This document shows, in pieces, positions 12,822 to 22,620 of a stretch of 64,000 nt of DNA (position 1 is the stretch's first letter; the number at the start of each line of letters is the position of its first letter). The position numbers and the translations under genes were made by a program. Under the pieces are notes generated by a model. The model was not told the DNA's origin, did not search any database, and worked only from the letters and a program-made list of their open reading frames with translations. Source of the stretch: Rhizopus arrhizus (taxonomy: Eukaryota; Mucoromycota; Mucoromycetes; Mucorales; Rhizopodaceae); assembly GCA_024220505.1 (NCBI GenBank), contig JAKZZE010000013.1:434001-498000 (forward strand). Direction: 5' to 3'.

Positions 12822-15800
12822 ATGAAAGTCTTCTTGATTTTAATTCTATTGTATTACCAATTACAATCGGTACAAGCCATTCCGAAATTCAACAAAGGTT
12901 AGTTTTCTACATCATCAATTTCTCCGGCTTATTCAATTTTTTTTTTTTTTTTTTTTTGTTGGGGGACAATAGTAAATGATCATTATTACAATGGAACCCT
13001 TTGTCCAGCCGTCACACAACATAACGTAGCATGCCCTGTTTTATGCGTCAGTGATCAGTGGCTCTGTCCTGAATCCATCGGTCCCAATTCTTGTCCACCT
13101 GGACAATCACTCTGTCCGGACGGGACCTGCGCCACTCTCTGCTCACCCTCACGTAATCCTTGTTCTTGCCCGTCTAATCCATCTTTGAATAGCTTAAAAG
13201 CATGCAATCGTATGCTGATCATCAAGACAGACATTCCTGATTATCATCCAGAGAACGCAACTGCCCAAACATATGAGGCATGTTCTCGCACGCTGAACAT
13301 GAATCACACACTCTCAGCTACCTGGGCTGGTACGACCCAACAAGCACAAAATGAAATCATCTGGAATGTGTGCAGTGCTCCGGTTGGAATGAACTTTCCT
13401 ACACAAGGTACACACTCTCATTTTTAAAAATCAGGACTGACATCGATCTCTTTAAGCTCCCTTGGTCATTACCTACCTGTCTGTTCATCTCGGCTTTCTT
13501 TTTCTGTGGCTACTGTGGATACTGTATAAAGATGCCAGAGAGAAAGTAAGGCTGAATAAGAAAAAAAAAAAAAAAGAAAAAAGAGGGAAAGGGAAGAATT
13601 CAGGCTATTGATCACATGCCCAGAGTTTTCGCAGGTCTTTGATGAACCCAGCAATCTTGGTCCATCATGCCACTGTGGCAAACGAAGTGATCCGTGAAAA
13701 GGTTGATGTTCCATCCGAGACGGAAGAAACCAAAGATGAAAGTGAGGAACTGATTCAAAAGGGATTCAAGGACGATTGGGTTGGATGGATCATGATGAGT
13801 TACATGTCAGCTTTGTCTGTGTTTTGGATCATTGTCCTGCTTGTGCTCTCACTTGATTATTATGGATATGTAAGTCAACATGTCTTTTTGACCGTAAGCT
13901 CAATCGCTCATTTTCATTACAGGTCACCGGCACACCTTTTGGGTTATTTTATGATTCCTATGATCTGTCAAGCAAGGCATTCTGTCTGGCCTGGTTCCTT
14001 TCTACGAGCTGGTACCTGGCAATCAACCTCCTGCGGTCCAAGATCAGAGATCACTTTAGGATCTTGACCGATCTCGATCGTTGTAGTCATGTTCAGGTTC
14101 AAAAGCAGCGCAAGGTGATCCGGATCCTTCATGACCAGACCAGTGACCGCAGACGACCCCTGGCTGTCCTTGAGCATGTTGTCAGACAGCTCTTGGGGCT
14201 TGACACCCTGACAAAAACCGTGTCCGTCCAGGTCGACAGCCAGGGCCACCGGTACTTTGAGTTTCAGTCCACACGATACACGCTGGATTTTGCCCTGCGT
14301 CGATTCGTACCGGCCGTGGTGGACATGAGCAGGCGCCAGGGTGATTTGGTACGTATGGATCAAGGGCTGGACAGTATGACCGCACGGCGACGTCTGGAGC
14401 TAATTGGACCGAACTTTATTGAGGTGCGCGTGCCTAGCTTTTTGGAAGCATGTTGGCAAGAGTAAGAGGTCTGGGGGGGGTCTTGGTACATGTGCTGATG
14501 CTGTTCTGTATAGATTGACTGGATTCTTTTATATCTATCAACTCATGATCTTATGGTGCTACTTTTATTTAGCTTATTGGCAAATCGGCCTATCCGATAC
14601 AGGCGTCATCTTACTTGCGGCTGTTATCAAGGTGGTTGTGCGTCTAAAGTCTGAAAAGAGAGTGAAAAAGATGGCAGAGCATGTGGATCGTTGTCAGGTG
14701 TTGAGAGACGGGCAGTGGGAAACGATATCTACGGCTGATCTTGTGCCAGGGGATGTCCTCCAGATCGTGCCTCGCCTTACTATGCCTGTGGATGCGGTCA
14801 TTTTGAAAGGTGACATTGTGGTAGACGAAAGTTCCTTGACAGGTAAGGTCAATTTGCTTCATCCGTACACTCATCTGAATCTCTCCAAAGGCGAGCCTTT
14901 ACCGATTCGAAAATTCCCTCTTCGGGAGGATGCCGACGATCTTTTTGACGCTCAATCTTTGTCTGGCAAGACCCATAGTTTATTTGCAGGCACTACAGTC
15001 AAGCAAGCATTGGATCCTGTCTCTGGCCAACCTGCTTCAGCGCTGGTTTTGAAAACACGGACCGATACCGAAAAGGGTCAACTTGTCCAAAGGATCCTGT
15101 TTCCTCAGCCGGTCTCGTTCATCTTCAACGAGCAGCTGAAGCTTGTCTTTTGTCTGCTGTTGATCTGGGCTCTTGTCTTGCTTGGATTTGGTGTGTGGTG
15201 GTTAGGCGGGACGGGCATGACTGCTTGGTTTTATGGCACGATCTGTGCAGCTCAGGTCATGAATCCTTTATTACCAGGTAAAACACATTCCTCTTGCTTC
15301 CTATCAGACATTCACTTTTTTCTTAAGCTATCCTTGTCGTCGGCCAATCGATCGCTTCTCGAAGGTTACGCCAAAAATCTGTTTTCTGTGTGGATTTACC
15401 AAGGATCCTGATGGCAGGCAAAGTCCAGGTATTTTGTTTTGACAAGACAGGTACATTGACCAAGGAAGGTCTGGAGTACCATGGTGTTTATCCTGTCCAA
15501 AACAATACCTTTGAGGCCTTTACAGATCAATTCAGCCTTCTTTCGGATCTGCTCAAGACCGGCTTGTCCTCTTGTCATTCAGTGACTCGTCTAGACGGAC
15601 AATACATAGGCAATCCGGTGGATATCGTCCTGTTTGAAACCACCCAAGCTGAACTGACAAGCAAAAAAGACATCACAACCGCGGATGGTATTCGACTCCA
15701 AGTGATTCAGCAGCATGAGTTTCAGCACGCTCGGGCGTCGATGTCGGTGGTCGTCAAAGACCTCGAAACTGGCCATGTTCACTTGTTCTGTAAAGGATCC

Positions 15801-17428
15801 TTTGAAACACTGGCAACCCTGTCATCCCAAGTGCCGTCTGATTTTCATGAGCTGAGCTCTCAAAAGGCCAGAGAGGGTTGTTATGTACTCGCGATGGCTC
15901 ACCGAGACCTGGGCGTTCTAAGTGAGGAAGAAGAGGCCGAGATTGTGAACCGGTGGACAAGAGATCGACTCGAATCAGACATGCAGCTCATCGGACTCTT
16001 GCTGCTCAAGAACCAGTTGAGGCCCGATACGACAGAGGCTATCGCACAGCTCAAGCAAGGGGACGTGCGGACGGTGATGATCACCGGAGACAATGCGTTG
16101 ACAGGCATCTGTATCGGCCAGCAGTGCAGGCTCGTGCCCGATCAGGCGTCGGTGATCCTGGGTGATCTGAACGAGGCAGACACACTGGTCTGGACCGAGG
16201 TCGAGACAGGATCGATCGTCAAGGATGTGGATGCCGAACTCGCGACGGACGAGCGAACCGAACTGGCCTTGACCGGACCTGCCTTTCGCTGGTTGGTAGA
16301 TCGGGGATCCATGCAAGAGTACCTCTTTCGGACCCGCGTCTTTGCGCGCATGACGCCCGTGGACAAGATGAAATGTGTCGAGCTCTGGATGGAAAGAGCG
16401 ATCACAGCCATGTGTGGTGACGGCGGCAACGACTGTGGAGCGCTTCGATCGGCTCATGTGGGCATGGCCATGTCGGAGGCAGAGGCTTCGGTCGTCTCGC
16501 CCTTTAGTACCCCACGCCGGTCCATTGGGGCCTGTGTGGATCTCGTGATTCAGGGACGGTCGGCTCTGGCGACCTCGTTTGCGAGCTACAAGTACCTGAT
16601 CATGTATGGCGAAACGATGGCGACCGTCAAGTTTTGTACGTTTTATTACACCATGTCTTTCTCTCAGTGGAACTTTATCTTGATCGATGCCTTCATCACC
16701 GTCTTTTGTTCTTTTGCTGTCACTCAAGCCGGCGCCGCTCGATCCTTGTCCGTCCATCGTCCGACGGCCCGCATCTTGGGACCAGAGGTTCTCTTGTCGG
16801 TCCTCGGACAGCTTTGGATCAATATGTGGTTCTTGGTCGGTGCTTTCGTTTGGCTTTATACAAAAGATGATTTTTTTCGATGTCATGAATGGGATGCTCG
16901 TGCTATCGACAGCTCCAAATGGTGGCTGCTAGGCGATAGTTTTGAAGCAGACATCTTGACGTTCACAGCTCTATATCAGTTTATTAATTCTGCGTTTATA
17001 TTTAATTATGGCTATATCTTTCGACAGAGATGGTACCGTAATTACTTTTTGATTTTTGTTTGGATTCTTTTTATTGCTATCGTAAGTTACTGGGAACTTG
17101 CAGGTAAAAATCAAAAAGAAGGATGCTTTCATGTATTCTCATATGCCCATTAGATCCTAATTCCTTTGGATGTCTCATGAGAGTCAATTGCGGTAATCCT
17201 GACGTGTTAGTCTCTCTTGGATATCCCCGCCCAGACTTTTATATCGAACCTTACAACAACCCACTGGGACATAACGTACTGCCTCGTTATTTTAGATATC
17301 AACTCTGGGCCTATTCAATCTGTAATATGGTTGCAGTCAACATCTGGGAAAGATTCTTTATCTTGGGACCCATCAGGCAATGGCTTAGGCGTCAATATCC
17401 TTTAAAAAAGCTTGAAATGAAGCTTTGA
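12822..17428 (+). CDS. Divergent P5B-type P-type ATPase
   Basis: Nine exons: 12822-12897, 12973-13407, 13457-13545, 13624-13869, 13923-14461, 14514-14842, 14891-15277, 15328-17103, 17154-17428 (1383 aa; phases close; the exon-4 acceptor is the least certain). P5B ATPases (ATP13A2/Ypk9) are endolysosomal pumps; ATP13A2 exports polyamines. Here D739 in CFDKTGTLTKEGLE is the phosphorylated Asp. Other marks are MITGDN, GDGGNDCGAL, the P5B-type block IGPNFIEVRVPSF before GFFYIYQ, and about ten membrane segments. Oddities: residues 1-20 form a hydrophobic leader (MKVFLILILLYYQ) followed by a Cys-rich domain to about residue 170; the A-domain TGES reads TGEP (571-574); the M4 PPALP-like motif reads NPLLP (696-700); KGSPE reads KGSFE. 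The membrane core is unmistakable. Substrate and location are unknown, and catalytic activity is plausible because E573 and D739 remain. Confidence 0.9.
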
Positions 17429-18398
17429 TTTGTTTTTTTTTTTTAAAAAAAAAAATGGCTATTGTTTTAAATAAAATCAAAGCATCCTTTTTTCAATTTA
17501 AAAAATCTTTGAGTTCATTCCACTCGTTTTCTATATTAAATATGAAAGCAAATATCCTAAGCTTTACTGAAGAACATGAATGAAAATGATCGAATAGGAC
17601 TTATTTGGTTTAAAACATCCAACACAGTGAATGTCTTGTTTTGCAAACTCACCTGAGCATGAAGCATTGATTTTACTCAAAAAAGAGACACGACATATTG
17701 TCATGATCATGAGCGGACGCCCAAAAAAAGATAGTGCAAGAGTAATTGTGTGAAATAACCGAATAGCTAAACAAAGTCAGTAGACGACTCGATCTAATGT
17801 TATGAATGCTGTTTCGACTTTTGCTGATTCTATTTCGATAAGTTCGCGGTTTAATATGATTGGTTTATTATTGTAATCAACATAGGATCTTAGAGAAAGT
17901 GTTTAGAAACAATTGATCAACGCGAAAATAGAAAATGATTAGAAGTGTGTCATGAATAATAAATGTTTGTGATATGTCTATTTTGAAACGTCCATACCAC
18001 TGGTCTGAAATCAGTACTAACAGGCACCTACTATTTATGTCCCGTATGCATATCAACCTCAGACCATTTTCACTTTTTAATAATGGAGTGGAACAAACCG
18101 CTCTGGCACACCCCACTGTAATCAAAAAATGCAACTCTGGCAGCTGTTAAAATGTTTGTTATGTTTAGTTTCGCTATATGGTGAAATGATAACCGAAACC
18201 AATTAATAGAAGACTGTAAGAGACTCTTAATGCACAATAATAGTACGATTAACGATTACTCTAGTTCTTGACTTCAATTGCTTGAACATGCAAAAAAAAA
18301 AGTTGTTCTTTGAGGGCATCACCATGTTTCCGGTATGAACAAAACTCATTTTTATCTTTTTTTAATTAGGCTTCGTTTCTCACTGTGAGGTTTTCCTT
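17429..18398. other. Intergenic with one copy of a dispersed repeat
   Basis: Apart from the repeat at 18159-18294 I see no gene. The first 100 bp after the ATPase stop contain T and A tracts and AATAAA-like strings suitable for 3'-end formation. Confidence 0.5.
18159..18294 (+). repeat. 136-bp dispersed repeat, copy A
   Basis: Aligns without gaps to 63776-63911 with about 12 mismatches over 136 bp by eye. Shared landmarks are TTATGTTTAGTTTCGCTAT at the left end and CTTGAACATGCAAA at the right end. Weaker similarity may extend some 20 bp left. It has no coding potential. A short non-autonomous transposon or solo terminal repeat is likely. Confidence 0.85.
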
Positions 18399-18758
18399 TT
18401 ATTTATTTTTTTCAAGTAGTTTACAGTCTAAATGCTCATTATGATTGGTAATGTAATCGATGGGATATACTTCAGTATCAATATCCATTTCGAAATACTC
18501 ATTTCCAATTTCATCTACAACTTTATTTTTCCCATTTTTGTAAATAAAATGTACGCTCATTTTTGCTTTCAGTGTATACAAGTTAAAAGTGAGTAATCTG
18601 ACTGCAAAGAGTGCGCCATCTAATTTAAGCAATTGTGAAAATGAAATTCGGAGATTGCGAGATTTAAAAATAACATTGTATAATTTAGCGTAATAAAGTG
18701 TGCTAATAATTTCTGAAAAGTGTAACACACAGAAAATCAAAATAAATTTATTCATCAC
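18399..18758 (-). CDS. Possible small secreted or membrane protein, unrecognised
   Basis: A 119-codon frame with a hydrophobic N-terminus (MMNKFILIFCVLHFSEIIS) and an acidic C-terminal half. I recognise no family. The start lies only 55 bp from the start of the divergent C2H2 gene, leaving little room for two promoters, and a dispersed repeat sits 100 bp beyond its stop, so this may be chance or mobile-element residue. Confidence 0.25.
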   Translation of the reverse strand: MMNKFILIFCVLHFSEIISTLYYAKLYNVIFKSRNLRISFSQLLKLDGALFAVRLLTFNLYTLKAKMSVHFIYKNGKNKVVDEIGNEYFEMDIDTEVYPIDYITNHNEHLDCKLLEKNK

Positions 18759-18813
18759 CGATTTTTTTTTTCTTTTTTTTTTTTTTTTTTCTCCTTATTT
18801 AGATTACTTTAAA

Positions 18814-19548
18814 ATGCTGTCAAATCCCGAGAAAAAGACAAAACAATTACCACCTCCTTCTGTTTTATTTGATAATAACAATAGTAATAATAATTATTAT
18901 AATATTATATCAACAGATCATAAATCAGACTATATCTTACCTCCTCCTTCAAGTTTACCTGGTTATCATCTACCTCCTCCTCCCTCTACTACTATTACTA
19001 CTACTACTACTACTCAATACACACCTTATTATTCACAAAAACCATTTCCAGTTGTACCCATAGAAAAACCAACGACCAACAAACGTAAAAGACGTCAGAA
19101 TAACACAGAAAAGAAAGCAGCCTATCATTATGAAGTATTAGAACTAAAACAAAAAAAGAAGACGAGCAAGAAACAAAAAAAGGAATCTGAAGCTGTATCT
19201 GCTGCTGCTGCCACTCTCGCATCATTTGCTTCAGCTACACCTTCTCCAATCACTTCATGTGACGAAGAAGAAGAAGAATTGGATGAATGCATTCATTCAG
19301 AATCCTGTGCATTACTCGGTGGACCTTTTCAGTGTGAATTTTGTCATTACAACTATAAACATCTCAACTGTTTACAAAGACACGGATGGGAATATCATCA
19401 TACATCAACCATGCCAAAACAACAAAAGACTCAATTAATAGAGGTAAGTTGAATGTGTTTGATAATCACAGTATTCATTGTTTATTAGGCTGCACAAATA
19501 TTGATGGATATCGCACGTTACAGCATGAGGATGCATGTCTTGGAATAA
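18814..19548 (+). CDS. Putative C2H2 zinc-finger protein
   Basis: Two exons, 18814-19443 and 19489-19548, across a 45-nt intron (GTAAGT donor, TTATTAG acceptor) give 229 aa. The N-terminal half is low-complexity (Asn, Pro-Pro-Pro and Thr runs). A basic segment at about 88-130 (NKRKRRQNNTEKK, then KQKKKTSKKQKK) looks like a bipartite nuclear localisation signal. An Ala-rich and then acidic stretch follows (DEEEEELDE). Near residues 170-195 is a single finger of the form C-x2-C-x12-H-x5-H (CEFCHYNYKHLNCLQRHGWE). The short last exon supplies a helical tail. The protein probably acts in the nucleus. One finger alone says little about DNA specificity, and I do not recognise an orthologue. A T-rich tract lies directly upstream. 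Confidence 0.7.
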
Positions 19549-20311
19549 AAAATAAAAAAAAAAATTTTTTTTTTCATTGTCAGAAAATTTAATGCACAAC
19601 CCGAAAAAGAGAGAGAGAGAGGTTTATTATTTATCCGTGATTTTGTTCAAAATAATTTTTTATAGAATTGACCTGTCAAATGTTCACTAGGAATCAGTGA
19701 ATCCTTTGATGTACGATAGTATAGCCTACAGTGACTTGTACTCAATCATTTGAAGCTTGACAGCCATATAAAAAGTAGAATTTCATTTAAAACCTTTTTA
19801 TTCTGTTAAATGAAGCCTATTCATCTATAGGCTACTATTTATGAACAGTAAAATAGAATTTAAAGTATTTAGAAATATATTTAAACTGAAACAGTACAAA
19901 GTCAGCTCGCCTTTTTTTTTTGATGTTTTTTCTTGTATTCTGTTCAGTAGAGCATAATTGATAACTATTTAAAGTATGCTGTGTTTGTTAAATTGGTTTT
20001 AACAAGAAAAAAAATAAATAAATAGAAAACATTCAATTTATCTCACATCAAAACTCTTTTTCCAAAACTAAATAAAGACAGTATTGATAGATTGCTGGGG
20101 TTTAATGTGATTAATTGTTAAACATAGCCTTTTCATCTTCTTGACTGATAATAACTTTTGTAATTAGAAAAGGAATCAAGAGAAAGAAAAAGAAAAATTC
20201 ACTGCTGTACCTGAATTTGACACAGAATAGAAAAATGCCTGTCAATTAACATGTAACACAAGCAGGTCTGACCGATTGGGTCTTTAAACACGCTCAAAGT
20301 CAATCAAACAG

Positions 20312-20348
<37 letters not shown>

Positions 20349-21311
20349 CAACAAGAATTTAATCCAAGCCATCTCCTTTGCTCTCTTTATTCGTCTTTTG
20401 CTTTACCATTCCCTTTTTAGATTTAGTTACACGGTCTCTTAAAAACTTGTTTTTAAAGTTACGGACTCTCATGACTTTTGATGCACTAAGAACAGGTTTC
20501 TCATTCAACATCTTGCCTCCTTTTTTGTACGCGTATAAATAAATACTGAAAAAGAAAAGGATGAGGTCATCAGTGCGCTTTGAAGATTGATTGAGGGGAG
20601 AGGGGTTCATTGATACAGACATCCTTTCTCCCCTTTTTTTTTTTTTTTAAAATGAATGTCAATTGTAAATCCTCTTTTCTTTTTTTTTGATGATCTACGC
20701 TATCTTATTCTCTTCTTTGATATCAAGTCATCCTAAACTTAATTAAAGCTAATCACTGACAACAAGAATATACTGTCAACAAGGTCAGTACCTGTTTACG
20801 GATTTAAAAAAGAATGTCTTCACGACTTGTACAACTAACCGATATGTCATTCGAAAGGGGAAAGGGATAAAAACATCCCCTCCCTCCTTTCTTTGATGAC
20901 ATCCAGTCATACTCTCAGGTTCTCTTTTTTTTTTTTTTCCCTTTATTTTCTTGGGGATATTAAATCGATAGGGACGATAAGAATAACTTGTCAAGGTACC
21001 AGTGGTTTCTGTAAACTGATTCTGATTAAAGTGTAACATAAGATAATATTTGTTAAACCTAAAAGCCTTTCTTCTTTACTGTTTTGTTTGTGTTTATCAT
21101 TCTCTCTCTCTCTTTTTTTTTTTCTTTCTGTTTTATAGCCTTTTTGCTGCGCATAAAAAAAGTTTAAAGGCCTTACCTCCTTGAGAATAAAACAAAAAAA
21201 GGAGTAAATCAAACTAAACGGTCAAAATAGATGACCTTGTCACACATACCTGCTCTAGCATTGATATAAAAAAGAACAACCACGTCTTTTTCTTCTTATT
21301 TTATAATTAAC
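19549..21311. other. Intergenic, A tract and possible small minus-strand gene
   Basis: Contains an A run of about 34 bases near 20313-20346 and several T-rich tracts. Apart from the low-confidence small gene on the minus strand (20359-21039) nothing coding is seen. The right end is the GGPP synthase promoter. Confidence 0.5.
20359..21039 (-). CDS. Possible small multi-exon gene, unrecognised
   Basis: The most convincing part is 20359-20548 on the minus strand: a T-rich acceptor (tttttcag) leads into a frame with IYLYAYKKGGKMLNEK and a basic tail (RDRVTKSKKGMVKQK) ending at 20359. Upstream short frames at 20785-21039 (start MLHFNQNQFTETTGTLTSY) and splice-like strings suggest two more exons, but I could not close the phases with confidence. 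If real, it is a small basic protein divergent from the GGPP synthase gene. No family is recognised, and it could be chance. Confidence 0.25.
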
Positions 21312-22604
21312 ATGCTCACTTTCACCTCAAATACCAATGGCTTAAAGAACACTGTCCTTTCACTCGAAAGACAACAAAATGGACTTGGTTCTGTCGAGAA
21401 ACCCAAAGAAGATGTAAGAAGAAAGTTAAATAGGACATAAAAGATTAATGGCCTCATCTAGATCCTACTTGAACCCTTTCAATACCTTTGTGCTAACCCA
21501 GGAAAAGACATTCGATCCAAAATGATTGAAGCCTTCAATTTATGGTTACAAGTCCCAGAGGATGATCTGAAGGTGATTACAAGAGTGATCGAGATGCTTC
21601 ACAGTGCTAGTTTATTGTACGCTTAAAAAATAAGCTTTAGACATGTCTGATACATAATATATAGGATTGATGACGTAGAAGATGATTCTATTCTTCGTCG
21701 TGGTGTGCCTGCTGCTCATCACATCTATGGTGTTCCTCAAACGATCAATTGTGCTAATTATGTTTATTTTCTGGCTTTATCAGAACTCACAAAGCTAAAT
21801 AAGCCAAACATGATTATTATCTATACTGAAGAATTAATCAATTTACATCGTGGTCAAGGTAATCACTTGTCTTTTAAAAATCAAGTCCTCTAATTATCAT
21901 TTCAAGGCATGGAATTATTTTGGAGAGATACACTGACATGTCCTACAGAGCAAGAATTCCTTGATATGGTGAATGATAGTAAGTAATAGGAATAAACACA
22001 ATGTCCTCTTATTCATCCTAATAGAAACCGGTGGTCTTTTAAGGTTGGCTGTTAAATTAATGCAAGAAGCAAGTCAATCTGAGATGTAAAAAAAAAAAAA
22101 AAAAAAAAAAAAAGAAAAAAAAATATTCACCTGTAATTTAGTGATTATACTGGACTTGTCAGTAAAATTGGTATTCACTTTCAAGTGAGAGATGACTACA
22201 TGAACTTACAGTCAAAGCAGGTAAATTGAATTCTTCCTCTCTCTTTACATTTTATTTACAATACACACCAGTATGCGGATAATAAGGGCTTTTGTGAAGA
22301 TTTAACAGAAGGAAAGTTTTCCTTTCCAATCATTCATTCCATTCGATCTGATCCCAACAGTCGTCAATTACTCAACATTTTGAAGCAAAAAAGTGATTCA
22401 GTCGAACTCAAACAATTCGCTTTACAACTTTTGGAAAAGACCAACACCTTTGCTTATTGTCGTCAGTTCTTGGCCGTCTTGGAAAAGGAAGCAAGAAAGG
22501 AGATTGAGTCCTTGGGAGGAAACAAGACGTTGGAAAAGATCATGGACGTGCTGAGTATTAAAGTTGAAGAAGGAGATGTTGATGTTTCATTATCAAATAA
22601 ATAA
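21312..22604 (+). CDS. Geranylgeranyl diphosphate synthase
   Basis: Condenses isopentenyl diphosphate with allylic diphosphates to make C20 GGPP, the precursor for carotenoids, trisporoids and protein prenylation. Seven exons: 21312-21413, 21462-21616, 21665-21858, 21907-21978, 22025-22085, 22142-22220, 22272-22604; phases close to 331 aa. The first Asp-rich motif is DDVEDD in [14 protein letters not shown], and the second is DDYMN in [20 protein letters not shown], which also holds the conserved Lys and the D-x2-E-G-K-F tail motif. This matches the Bts1/Al-3/CarG type rather than FPP synthase. The fifth intron contains a long A tract (about 22087-22113). The stop lies 16 bp from the stop of the convergent PalA-like gene, so the two transcripts probably overlap at their 3' ends. 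Mucorales often have more than one such enzyme, so the carotenoid-specific name carG is not assigned. Confidence 0.95.
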
Positions 22605-22620
22605 AAGAAAATCTCTCACT

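Noticed and set aside
15975..16886. 303-codon minus-strand frame
   Set aside because: Antisense shadow of the GC-richer P5B-ATPase exon, with no motif of its own.
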